From Planctomycetales bacterium (GTDB lineage Bacteria > Planctomycetota > Planctomycetia > Planctomycetales > Planctomycetaceae): a stretch of 64,000 nt of DNA. This document shows, piece after piece, positions 33,669 to 42,128 of the stretch (positions within the stretch are counted from its first letter, which is position 1; every line of letters starts with the position of its first letter). The DNA lies in the NCBI GenBank assembly GCA_028285345.1, contig JANQPT010000041.1, positions 1-64,000 of the forward strand. Reading direction: 5' to 3'. The position numbers and the translations under genes are program-made. The notes beneath the pieces were generated by a model. It was not told the origin of the DNA and made no database searches. It saw nothing but the letters and a program-made list of their open reading frames with translations.

Positions 33669-33695
33669 CGAGCCAAGGCGACACGCCTTGGCTCG
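33669..33695 (-). terminator. Intrinsic terminator after the trypsin-like protease gene
   Basis: Perfect 12-nt arms (CGAGCCAAGGCG and CGCCTTGGCTCG) close over a three-base loop. Read on the minus strand, the stem is followed by TTTTACTT, a classic U-tract. It lies 33 nt after the protease stop codon and separates it from the AlkD-like gene. Confidence 0.85.
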
Positions 33696-33727
33696 ATGAA
33701 ATCTGAATCTGGCAATTGAGGTCTCAA

Positions 33728-35611
33728 TCAGAATGTCCCATTGCCACCCAGCTGGATCAGCCGCTGGATCCGCTGCCGTTCATCTTGGTAGCTCTTGTGG
33801 CTGGGTTGTCGGCGAATCGCCTCGTCAATGTCGGCGATCGCGCTTTTCAGCATCCCCAAGTCCTTCTTCACAGTCGCTCGCAAGGCAAGAAAATAGGCCG
33901 CATTCTTTCCCTCGAAGGCGACTTTGACGACGTCCGGGTTGTCTAAGATGTCGATCGCCTCTTTGAGTACATCCTTACTCTCACTGTAGCGCGCTAAATT
34001 GATGCTCTGCCGGGTGAAGTCCAACAGAATCGGCAGCGCGCGAATATTGAAGCTCTTGTTGTGCAGTTCGTCTGCTTTGGAAAAATAGCTCCGCGAAGCC
34101 GCGTACAGTTTCGACAAATCCTCCTTGCCCAGATTGGGCATCGACTTTATGTACCGATCGACTGTCTTGGCCCGGTCGTTGTAGACCGCCCAATACCACG
34201 GAGTTTCTTCTTCCGCCTTGGAGAGATTGTCAAACGCCGACTTGTAATCTCCGTCTTTGATATTCTGTTGAACGGTCGCCAGCAGTTGCAGGGAATTAAT
34301 CATCTTCAGCGCATTGGGGTTTTGCCCCTTGGTAAAGACCGGTTCCGGCAACTGTTCGGGTGCATTGGCGATCTTGTCGGCAAACTTGATTTCTCCCAAG
34401 AGGTCCCACAGCGCGTCGACTCGCATGCCGTACGCGACTTTGGTGCCGTCTTTGAGATTCATCACCGCGTTGTTGATCACGACCACGCGGCCGTTGTCCA
34501 GAAAGATCGGCGACCCGCTGAATCCGGGATAGTTGGGACCGGCATAGACCACGCGGCGCCGGTCCACGACTTTTTGGTCGGTGTCATGCCCCTTGAGCCG
34601 CTCCAGCCGGCTGATCGTCCCTTTGACGAACGTCGCCTGCGCAAATTGCCCCGCAGCGGCACTCGTGTTGTAGCTCGGATAGCCGTACATGCCGATTTCC
34701 GCGCCCACGATTGTCTTCGCCTCCTCCGGGCCGGCCAAGATCACTTCGCTGGGCAGCTCCGGACCAATCATCTCCAGTTGCAGGACGGCCAAATCCGTCC
34801 CGGCGGGATCAACTTTTCCGTGCGTGGAATTGGTCGATTTGATCGCCGTTTGATTGTCCTGGTACATCGTCCGAATCGTATCGGGATGATACCAACGTTT
34901 CTTCACCTGGTATTCGGTCCGCGACTCGTTGAGGACGATCTTTTGCGCGATGTCCGCCACGTGCGCATTAGTGACGAGCAAGCGATGTTTGATCGAGATG
35001 ATAAACGCGGTGCCGTGGGCCTTGTTGTTGGCATCTTTGACCAAACAAACCGCTTTCTTGTAACGTCCCACGATTTCGCGAAAGTCTTCGCTGGTCTTGT
35101 TGGACGGCGTAAGCTTCGGCTCAACGTTCGGCGTGACGACCTTCTTCGCCATACGTTTCTTCGGAGCGGACTTCTCTCGAAGAAACCGAATCTTCATTTC
35201 TTTGGACAGTTTGGCGGTCTCGTCTTTCGACTCGATTTTTCCGACGAAGATGCCGTCGTCGGTGCTGACCACACGTCCTTTACCCAAAATCGCCGTGCCG
35301 AGATTGTTCGGCAGTTCGACATAAATCTCGAATGCCGTCCCCTTTTCAACCGGAGTTGATTCGTCCGCTTCCAACACCAAGGTCTTGCCCTTGATCGTCA
35401 GAATCGAACCTTGCCCTAAATAGGGATTCTGCGGTTTGGACGGTTCAGATTCTTCATCGTCTGCGACAGGAATCTCTTTTTCGACCTGAGCGCCTGGGTC
35501 GGATTTGGCCTCAGGTTGGGATTCCTCATCAGCAAGCACAGGTGCGGCCAACGTCAGGCCAGCGAGGCTCATAAACAAGAATAAGAGCAACAATTGAAAT
35601 CGCTGCAGCAT
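33728..35611 (-). CDS. Exported trypsin-like serine protease with N- and C-terminal extra domains
   Basis: This 627-residue protein has a signal peptide (LLLLFLFMSLAGLTLAAPVLA), an acidic linker, a beta-strand domain (about 65-145), and an S1 trypsin-like domain with His217 (TNAHVAD), Asp273 (GTDLAVLQ) and Ser366 (GFSGSPIF). The last 220 residues are helical and TPR-like (ALRATVKKDLGMLKSAIADI). It resembles DegP-type domains but without a PDZ. It probably acts in the periplasm or at the surface. A strong terminator follows the stop. Confidence 0.85.
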   Translation of the reverse strand: MLQRFQLLLLFLFMSLAGLTLAAPVLADEESQPEAKSDPGAQVEKEIPVADDEESEPSKPQNPYLGQGSILTIKGKTLVLEADESTPVEKGTAFEIYVELPNNLGTAILGKGRVVSTDDGIFVGKIESKDETAKLSKEMKIRFLREKSAPKKRMAKKVVTPNVEPKLTPSNKTSEDFREIVGRYKKAVCLVKDANNKAHGTAFIISIKHRLLVTNAHVADIAQKIVLNESRTEYQVKKRWYHPDTIRTMYQDNQTAIKSTNSTHGKVDPAGTDLAVLQLEMIGPELPSEVILAGPEEAKTIVGAEIGMYGYPSYNTSAAAGQFAQATFVKGTISRLERLKGHDTDQKVVDRRRVVYAGPNYPGFSGSPIFLDNGRVVVINNAVMNLKDGTKVAYGMRVDALWDLLGEIKFADKIANAPEQLPEPVFTKGQNPNALKMINSLQLLATVQQNIKDGDYKSAFDNLSKAEEETPWYWAVYNDRAKTVDRYIKSMPNLGKEDLSKLYAASRSYFSKADELHNKSFNIRALPILLDFTRQSINLARYSESKDVLKEAIDILDNPDVVKVAFEGKNAAYFLALRATVKKDLGMLKSAIADIDEAIRRQPSHKSYQDERQRIQRLIQLGGNGTF

Positions 35612-36372
35612 GTTACTTCCCCCCCGATAGGATTGAACGAGCAGCTGATGGAGCCGCTACCATATTAAGATAATCACAAAAAATCGCAAATTTCGGACGC
35701 TTGCCGGTTTTTTTTGAGATTTCAGCCGCTTCCCGAGCCCGAATTTCCGGATTTTCCCCTGAGGCGAAAATTGATCGCAAAACGAATACCGACAAGACCG
35801 TAAACTCAAGACATCGCGCAACCTTTGTTTCATGCACAGGATATAGCGAGTGTGCCGGCGCGCAGTTGATGGCAGTGACCTCAAAAGTGTTATCTCAAAT
35901 ACAACAGATCCTGTATTCGACTTGATGACGCAGGTTCCTCCCTCACTTCGGCCCGCGTTCCATCTGCCGGTCTGTTCGGTTGCGCCGCTTTCTGCTGCAA
36001 ATTGCGGCACGCCGTGGCCGGACAATGTTTCTGAAGGCCGCTCCGCGCGCAAGATCGGGTGCATAAATGTGGATTGAAATCTCGATCCGTGTAGGGTCCG
36101 CTGTGCGGACCGGGGCAGGAGATCTGCGTTTCGAATGATGATTTTAAGAACCTTCCTCGTTGCTTTTTACGGAGAGCATCCTCTCAATTGGGGCGGCCTC
36201 GCAACAAGGCGATGGTCCGCACAGCGGACCCTACGGAAATAGTTCCCGTCGCGCAAAGCTACGTCGTGTACTCTTCCACGAGCGTCCATCGAAAATGCTC
36301 GTCTTGACCTGATTCGCCGCAGCGGCCACACTCCCGCTCAATTCTGAGACATCTGCAGGGACATGGGACTCA
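35612..36372. other. Long gene-free region with an inverted-repeat element
   Basis: About 760 nt without a convincing gene on either strand. The only clear structure is the 148-nt element at 36088-36235 with complementary ends. The promoter of the minus-strand protease gene and of the plus-strand acyltransferase gene must lie in this region, but no consensus stands out. Confidence 0.5.
36088..36235. repeat. 148-nt element with inverted terminal repeats
   Basis: GTAGGGTCCGCTGTGCGGAC near the left end (36091-36110) pairs with GTCCGCACAGCGGACCCTAC at the right end (36214-36233), a perfect 20-nt match. Each arm is itself a palindrome around GTCCGC-TGT-GCGGAC. This is the structure of a small non-autonomous mobile element of the MITE kind. 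Confidence 0.65.
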
Positions 36373-37338
36373 ATGCGATTGCGCAGAATCAGGCATCTGG
36401 CGGAATACTCGGTGTTCCGCCTGTTTGTCGCCATTGTTGAGACGGTGCCGCCGCGCGTCGCGGCCCGCGCTGCCGAACTGACCGCACGCCTCATCTTCGA
36501 TGGACTGCCGCGCAAGCTGACGCGTTATCACGTCGCCCGCGAAAATCTCCGCACAGCGTTCGGCGACTCGCTCTCCGACAGTCGGGCCGATGAAATCATC
36601 CGCAACATGTGGGTACATCTGTTCCGCATGGTTGTGGAGATGATCCAGCTTCGCCGGAAGCTGCATTGGGAGAACTTCAAACAGGTAATCCGCTACTACC
36701 AAAAAGAAGAAGTCGTCAAGGCGCTCTATTGCGACCGCCCCGTATTGTTCCTCAGCGGACACTTCGGCAATTGGGAGACCGGCATCAGCTCGTTCGGTTT
36801 GTTGGGATTCTCGATGAGCATCGTCGCTCGCGATCTGGACAACCCGTATCTCGACGCCTGGTTCCGCCGATTTCGGAGTCAGTCGGGCCACCAGATCATT
36901 TCCAAGAAAGGCGGATTTGATCGGATGGCCGACGTGTTGGCGGAGGGTGGGACCATTGCGCTGTTGGGAGACCAGGATGCAGGTCGGCGGGGAATGTTTG
37001 TCGACTTCTTCGGCAAACCGGCATCAACGCATCGCGCTATTGCGCTGATGGCTCTGCAATACGATGCGTTGATTTGCGTCGGCTATTCCCGCCGGCTGGA
37101 AGACCGCTTTCACGACGGGCTGCCGATGCACTACGAGGTCGGTTGCGAAGAAGTGATCGACCCCCGCACCATCAAATCAGACGACGAGGTCGCGGAGATC
37201 ACACGGCGCTACAGCGCCGCACTGGAACGGGCGATTCGCAAAGCGCCCGAACAATACTTCTGGGTCCACCGTCGCTGGAAGAGTGTCCCCGGCCAAAAAC
37301 GGAAGCGACGTAAGCCGGCGTTGAAGAAGGCGGGTTAG
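36373..37338 (+). CDS. Lipid A biosynthesis (LpxL/HtrB-type) lysophospholipid acyltransferase
   Basis: The 321-residue membrane-bound enzyme adds an acyl chain to lipid A or a related lipid. The family's HX4E catalytic motif is SGHFGNWE with His130 and Glu135, and a GDQDAGRRGMFVDFFGKPA block with Arg and Phe is typical of LpxL. The N-terminus holds a hydrophobic helix (VFRLFVAIVETVPPRVAARAA). The C-terminus is strongly basic. In planctomycetes it may act in lipid A or other outer membrane lipid synthesis. It is alone; no other lpx gene is nearby. Confidence 0.85.
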   Translation: MRLRRIRHLAEYSVFRLFVAIVETVPPRVAARAAELTARLIFDGLPRKLTRYHVARENLRTAFGDSLSDSRADEIIRNMWVHLFRMVVEMIQLRRKLHWENFKQVIRYYQKEEVVKALYCDRPVLFLSGHFGNWETGISSFGLLGFSMSIVARDLDNPYLDAWFRRFRSQSGHQIISKKGGFDRMADVLAEGGTIALLGDQDAGRRGMFVDFFGKPASTHRAIALMALQYDALICVGYSRRLEDRFHDGLPMHYEVGCEEVIDPRTIKSDDEVAEITRRYSAALERAIRKAPEQYFWVHRRWKSVPGQKRKRRKPALKKAG

Positions 37339-37680
37339 TCCCGCCGCTGAAATACGAGTGGTCCTCGCTTAGGGCGGACCGGAATCGACTGCGAATCGTG
37401 TGCCACTGGCTTTGCCAGTGCGTCGCGATAGCTATAGGGTTTCACCATGCGGAGACGACAGGGCAGACTGACTTTCAACCGCACTGGCGGAGCCGGTGGC
37501 ACACCATAACGACGGCGGGAAACTATCGCGGGCAAGCTCAACTTGTCCGCCGCTTTTCCGTGAAAGGACCAGTATGTTTCACCTGTGAATTTCTTGAAGA
37601 CTTGCTCCTTATACTCCGCGCGAATTCACTATAATGGGTCACACTTGCCAGGAATGGTCTCTTGCTCTCGAGAAACGATC
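37339..37680. other. Gene-free region with an inverted repeat
   Basis: No gene is seen in about 340 nt. It holds the element at 37398-37504 with 25-nt inverted arms. The end of the region forms the leader of the membrane protein starting at 37681. Confidence 0.45.
37398..37504. repeat. 107-nt element with 25-nt inverted arms
   Basis: The left arm begins GTGTGCCACTGGCTTTGCCA (37398-37417). The right arm (37480-37504), read in reverse complement, begins GTGTGCCACCGGCTCCGCCA. Three mismatches in 25 positions. The inner 57 nt are unrelated. Its design matches the element at 36088-36235, although the sequences differ. Confidence 0.6.
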
Positions 37681-38250
37681 ATGCCAACGGACGAATTCAC
37701 GAAAGTACAGCGGTTCGACATTGCGCCGCACCGTGTGGCCTTGATAATTCTGTTGAGCGTCTGCGTGGCAGGGGAATTGCTTTTCGTTTACTTCGCCCTA
37801 ACTCTTGATGAGTCATTAAATCTTCTCGGGATCGAGATGACTCCCCGACAGGGGCGCATCTATTTTGGTGCGTTCGCGCTTTTTTGTCTTTACGGAGTGT
37901 ATACAGTTTTCGCAGAGGTCTGTCGGGCCTTTTCAGAGCATCGATTTCTCGACCTTACAAACAAATCAGTCCGAATACCAATACCACGATCATTGAGGTG
38001 CTCTGCGGAGAAATATGAGATTCCGTACGACGTGATTGAGTCGGTCAGCGTTCGAAAGTTTGGGTTGGCGCAGTTATTGCAGTTCACTTTTTCAAGCGGC
38101 GTCGAGGGGCTTCCCAACAATAGAAAGTATGCGCAGTGGATTTATTTGAATGGAGATCAGCTCGCGAAACTCCAAGAGTCGCTTGAGTCTGAGCAATCGC
38201 GATCCCGGTCGCCACAAGATGCCGACTCTTCATCCAGCGTGGCGGAATGA
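37681..38250 (+). CDS. Hypothetical membrane protein with PH-like domain
   Basis: ATG 37681 is preferred over the upstream start at 37654. The 189-residue product has two hydrophobic helices (VALIILLSVCVAGELLFVYF, and YFGAFALFCLYGVYTVFAEV) followed by a soluble beta-rich domain (about 95-165) resembling a bacterial PH domain, and a Ser/Asp-rich tail. No family assignment is firm. It ends 22 nt before the zinc-ribbon gene's stop on the other strand (convergent). Confidence 0.55.
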   Translation: MPTDEFTKVQRFDIAPHRVALIILLSVCVAGELLFVYFALTLDESLNLLGIEMTPRQGRIYFGAFALFCLYGVYTVFAEVCRAFSEHRFLDLTNKSVRIPIPRSLRCSAEKYEIPYDVIESVSVRKFGLAQLLQFTFSSGVEGLPNNRKYAQWIYLNGDQLAKLQESLESEQSRSRSPQDADSSSSVAE

Positions 38251-38272
38251 TCTCCACGCAGGAACTTTCGCG

Positions 38273-39445
38273 CTACCGCGAGAACATCAGCCAAATTCCG
38301 CCCGCCGCTGCCAGCCCGCACAGCACGGCAAACGTAATCTTCAGCCAACTGTACGGCCGCTGGCCCTGGACCTCACCAGTGGCGGCGTTGATGGCAACCT
38401 GGTAGGTCTTGTTGTGAAAGCGGTACGCCATCAGCCAGACCGGCAGCAACAGGTGCTTGTACGTCAGCGCATTGTAGCGGGTCTTGATCCAATCGACTCG
38501 TTGCCGATCGCCTCCGATGTGACGGCAAGTTGAAACGTGAATCGCCTCGTCGATGCGGACTTTCGCCTGCTGAAAACCTTCGTCGAGCTTGACCTCATAC
38601 GCCCGCGCGAAATAGCCCGCGAGCATCTGCTGGTTGAAGGGAACCATTTTCTTAATCGGCCACGGCTCGAGTTCTTCGAGGATATCTTGGGGCAGCCCGC
38701 GGGCGGCCAGTACGATCACGTCGTCGAAGAACTGCTGAAACGAACCTGAGGCGGGGTACCAGCGGGTGCGGGTCTCAGTGCGGCGGTTCTTGCCGGTACC
38801 GACCGTAACGGTGTAGTCCTCGCCCCGTTCGCCGGAATAGCGGTTGGCGGTCATTGTGTCGTACGTCCAAAACGGCATATAGATGCCGCTGAACTTGCCC
38901 TGCGCACCCTGTTTGAGAAACTTGTTCGGTGCGAACCACCGCGATTTGACCCACTCCTTCAAATTGGTATGCGCGCGTTTGCGTTCGATGAGAAACGGAA
39001 TCACGCCGTCAACGGGAACGCGGTGTTCGGCGTCGTGAATCTTCTCACGCTGGATCGGAGAGGAGCAGTAGGGACAGTCCAAGCTGGTGTTTGTGTCCTG
39101 GAAAACGACCGTCGCTCCGCACGACTCGCAACGGACTTCGCTGGCGGCGACTTCGTCGTCACGCCCCTCCTCGCGCCATTCTTCAAGCTGGGCGAGCATG
39201 GCGTGATAATCTTGCTCTTCAACTTGTTCGTCCGGGTCAATCTCCAGGTCGACCACATGCGAGCAATACGGGCACTTAAGACTTTGTGCGCCGATGTTGA
39301 ATGTCAGATCCGCGCCGCAGCTCGGACAGGGGAAAATGCGCCCCTGGTCTTCGTCAGTCGTTTGCCCCGCTGCCGCCGTGGAACCGACGACATGTGGTCG
39401 CTGCTGCGGGAGTGGTGGCGGTGAGTCGGGCATGGAATCTGTCAA
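38273..39445 (-). CDS. Double zinc-ribbon membrane protein partner of SPFH protein
   Basis: The 390-residue protein has two zinc ribbons: Cys40/Cys43/Cys58/Cys61 and Cys106/Cys109/Cys124/Cys127. A middle domain of mixed strands (IYMPFWTYDTMTANRYSGER) and a single C-terminal membrane helix (KITFAVLCGLAAAGGIWLMF) follow. Similar proteins sit next to SPFH-GYF genes, as in the Bacillus ydjI region. The neighbouring gene at 39548 is exactly such a partner, so the pair probably works together at the membrane. Function unknown. Confidence 0.7.
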   Translation of the reverse strand: MTDSMPDSPPPLPQQRPHVVGSTAAAGQTTDEDQGRIFPCPSCGADLTFNIGAQSLKCPYCSHVVDLEIDPDEQVEEQDYHAMLAQLEEWREEGRDDEVAASEVRCESCGATVVFQDTNTSLDCPYCSSPIQREKIHDAEHRVPVDGVIPFLIERKRAHTNLKEWVKSRWFAPNKFLKQGAQGKFSGIYMPFWTYDTMTANRYSGERGEDYTVTVGTGKNRRTETRTRWYPASGSFQQFFDDVIVLAARGLPQDILEELEPWPIKKMVPFNQQMLAGYFARAYEVKLDEGFQQAKVRIDEAIHVSTCRHIGGDRQRVDWIKTRYNALTYKHLLLPVWLMAYRFHNKTYQVAINAATGEVQGQRPYSWLKITFAVLCGLAAAGGIWLMFSR

Positions 39446-39458
39446 CAGACAACAAGAC

Positions 39459-39534
39459 GTAGGGCATGCTCCCGCCGGCCGCGAAAAGCGTTCGGCGTTT
39501 CAAATTAGTGGCGGCAGGCGAGAGCCGGCCCCAC
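39459..39534. repeat. 76-nt palindromic element, copy 3
   Basis: It starts GTAGGGCATGCTCCCGCCGG and includes GTTTCAAATT and GGCGGCAGGCGAGAGCCGGC, matching the element at 13011-13086. The copy lies between the zinc-ribbon gene and the SPFH gene, which shows that the element is dispersed and can occur inside an operon. Confidence 0.6.
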
Positions 39535-39547
39535 CGAATTCTGAGGA

Positions 39548-40654
39548 TCATTGCGGCGGCGGTGGTGGCGGGACCGCGGCGAATTGGCTGGCGAGTTGTG
39601 GGACTTGTCCCGCGGGTGTCCACGCCGACATGCCTGCGGACCAGACCATCGAGCCGGCAGTGACTTGTCCGGAGGCGATCCCCTGGGCCAACTGATCGGG
39701 CGTGAACGGCCCCTGCGTTTGCCCTCCGACGGCAATGTGCCAAGCGGCCGCCCCCGGCGGGGGAGGCGGCGCGGCGGCCATCCCCTGCCCTGCGGTCCCG
39801 GCACCGCGCATCATCTGATTGGCCATGGCAAATCCCATTCCCAGCCCCATCCCTTCCGACGCTCCGCCCCCTGCGGGGTTTTCCGCAGCGGCGGTCATCG
39901 CCTGTCCCATCTGATATTGCTGGAAGCGGTTCATGTCGCCGATCACGCCCATGCTGCTGCGCGTGTCGAGTGCCTTTTCGACCGCTTCGGGCAGTGAGAT
40001 ATTGACGATGAACAGCTGCGGAATGTCCAAGCCGTATTCGTCGTCCACCCGTTCCACAGCCGCTTTGCGGAGATCGTCTGAAAGACTGCGGTAATTCGCC
40101 GCCAGATCGAGCGCCGCGATCTTCGACTGGCCGAGCATCGACGCGAACGCTTCGGTGATAATCGAACGCATCAATTCGTTGATTTCTTCCGCCTCGAACT
40201 CGCTGTCGGTGCCGACCAGCTCTTTGAGCAGCGCACGTGCGTCGGCCGCCTTGAGAGTGTACGTCCCGAACGCCCGCAGCCGTACCGGCCCAAAGTCGGC
40301 GTCGCGGAGCATGATCGGATTCGGCGTGCCCCATTTCAAATCGGTCAGTTGTGTGGTGCGAACGAAGTAGACCTCGGACTTGAAGGGGCTGTCGAACCCG
40401 TGCTTCCAGCCTTGCAGCGTGCCCAGGATGGGCAAGTTGTCGGTCGTCAGTTCGTAATGTCCCGGCTCAAAGACATCGGCCAGTTCGCCGCGATGCACAA
40501 ACACTGCCGTTTGACCGGGACGCACGATCAATTGAGCGCCGTTTTTGATCTGATTGTGATATCGTGGAAACCGCCAGACGAGCGTGTGGTTGGTGTCGTC
40601 AATCCACTCGACAATGTCGACCAGCTCGCCCCGCAACTTGTCCAACAACCCCAT
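39548..40654 (-). CDS. SPFH/band-7 protein with C-terminal GYF_2 domain (YdjI-like)
   Basis: The 368-residue protein starts MGLLDKLRGELVDIVEWIDD, as in the B. subtilis YdjI family, with an SPFH/prohibitin-like domain through about residue 250, a Gly/Met/Ala-rich linker and a GYF_2 (DUF4339) domain (about 304-352, GGQTQGPFTPDQLAQ, WSAGMSAWTP) that usually binds proline-rich peptides. The C-terminal tail itself is proline-rich (VPPPPPPQ). It sits 103 nt upstream of the double zinc-ribbon protein on the same strand. Role unknown. Confidence 0.8.
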   Translation of the reverse strand: MGLLDKLRGELVDIVEWIDDTNHTLVWRFPRYHNQIKNGAQLIVRPGQTAVFVHRGELADVFEPGHYELTTDNLPILGTLQGWKHGFDSPFKSEVYFVRTTQLTDLKWGTPNPIMLRDADFGPVRLRAFGTYTLKAADARALLKELVGTDSEFEAEEINELMRSIITEAFASMLGQSKIAALDLAANYRSLSDDLRKAAVERVDDEYGLDIPQLFIVNISLPEAVEKALDTRSSMGVIGDMNRFQQYQMGQAMTAAAENPAGGGASEGMGLGMGFAMANQMMRGAGTAGQGMAAAPPPPPGAAAWHIAVGGQTQGPFTPDQLAQGIASGQVTAGSMVWSAGMSAWTPAGQVPQLASQFAAVPPPPPPQ

Positions 40655-40773
40655 GACGTCTCCTTAGAAGTTTGGCGAATGAAGTGAGTACGCGGATGAC
40701 CATGCAGGCCAGGACATTAAGTCATGGAGACTGCGCAGCCGACATTTAGCGCGGATCTGAAGAGGAATCGATT

Positions 40774-41040
40774 TTACGACCGACCCGTCTGCGGATTCAA
40801 GCCTTGCTTGAGCAGTGCCACATTGCGTTGATGAAACTGTGGCGGTCTCTCGATTGGCGACCAGGAGCGATAAATCACGTATGCGATCGCCCCGAACCAA
40901 TGCGTGAGTATGAGCGCACCCAACCAGAGTAATTTGTAGCGGGTACTCGGTTCGTCGGCATCGATACCCAACAGCATCCAGATGCCGAACCCTTCCAATA
41001 ACATCGCAACGGCGATGACAAATAGCGTAATAATGTTCAT
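40774..41040 (-). CDS. PLDc_N-like small membrane protein
   Basis: ATG 41040 (MNIITLFVIAVAMLLEGFG) gives 88 residues with two membrane helices separated by ADEPSTRYKLLW. The pattern LWLGALILTHWFGAIAYVIY resembles the phospholipase D nuclease N-terminal (PLDc_N) family of small membrane proteins. It has no catalytic domain. The upstream extension to 41070 is a poor start because of an Arg-rich tail. Confidence 0.6.
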   Translation of the reverse strand: MNIITLFVIAVAMLLEGFGIWMLLGIDADEPSTRYKLLWLGALILTHWFGAIAYVIYRSWSPIERPPQFHQRNVALLKQGLNPQTGRS

Positions 41041-41222
41041 GGCTCCACCCCTTCGTGACCTTCGACGCAAAGCGTTAGGCCTTGATGGACGTTTCTCCTT
41101 TTCGTTAAGTCAAAGTTATGACGTTCTGTTCTCTGTCAATTTGTAGAACGCACGATCGAGGGGATGGGTTCACGAATAACTATCGCAATCCGCTCAAATT
41201 CGCGGACTGCATTCTGGAGAAA

Positions 41223-41789
41223 TCAAGAGAAGATTAATGTCTCGGTGAGGATTAGGAGGACAAACAGCACTGAGACGGTTACGGCGGCTGTTTCCGAGAC
41301 TTTTCCATTTCCGGCTCCGAGCCCGAAGTTTGGTCCCAAGCCGTGCCAGAGCCAGAAACCCGGAATAATCGTTACAATCCCGAATAGGACCAGCAGCCAT
41401 CCGGGTGTGCCATGCCGCACGAGATCGCCGGCGTCGCCGACGCGGTCGAACACGCCAACCCCCAAATAACAGCCGTTGGCAATCAGGCAGAAGCCTGCGA
41501 AGAACCTCAACAGATAGGTCCATCCGGCTCTGCAGAGCAAGGCGGTCATCCAGGCGAATAATGGCAGCAAGCATCCCCAGATTGGTCCACCCCAAGCGGT
41601 CAGCAGAGGGTGTGGATTCGGGTCGACATCGGTCCGCGAGATGACCAGCGGACCAAGGACCACTTTGGCGACCGTTCCCCCACTGAGCCATGCGTGAAGC
41701 ACGTGGCCGAATTCGTGGACGATCATCATCCCCAGCCAGCAACTGCCGAGCGTCGTGGCGATCAACAAGATTTGAAACAAGCGCTGCAT
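41223..41789 (-). CDS. M50-like membrane metalloprotease
   Basis: The 188-residue protein has about five membrane helices and the zinc-binding motif HEFGH in GMMIVHEFGHVLHAWLSGG near residue 25. A second Asp-containing motif, FDRVGDAGDL near 114-123, could supply the third ligand, as in site-2 proteases. Members cleave transmembrane substrates, but small M50-like proteins like this one are poorly known. It is alone on the minus strand. Confidence 0.65.
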   Translation of the reverse strand: MQRLFQILLIATTLGSCWLGMMIVHEFGHVLHAWLSGGTVAKVVLGPLVISRTDVDPNPHPLLTAWGGPIWGCLLPLFAWMTALLCRAGWTYLLRFFAGFCLIANGCYLGVGVFDRVGDAGDLVRHGTPGWLLVLFGIVTIIPGFWLWHGLGPNFGLGAGNGKVSETAAVTVSVLFVLLILTETLIFS

Positions 41790-42128
41790 CGCTGTCGCGT
41801 ATTGCCTTTGCCAGGAGTGGCCGCTTCATCATCAAACGACATGATCCGCAATCGCCCAATAGGATGAAACCCGAATCGACGCCAGCGGGGCGAATGCACC
41901 GATGTGCTCCGTTGAGGGAGCAGACTCTGATTGTTCGCCGAATTCCGAGGTTCAATATGACGTCGCCGTGCTGTTTTGAGATCAACAGGCCCGATCGCCG
42001 TGTCGAAAAACAGGCATTAACGCCCTGAGTCTAACGTGCTACAGTTCGCCCGCGGCAGCACCCCCGAGCGACCCAATTGGGCGATGGCCGCTGCAGAATC
42101 CGTGATCCAGAGTCTACGGAGGGACCGG

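Noticed and set aside
34061-35359. Long plus-strand frame opposite the trypsin-like protease
   Set aside because: It is the antisense of the protease gene, His/Arg/Asp-rich with no domain; a shadow frame.
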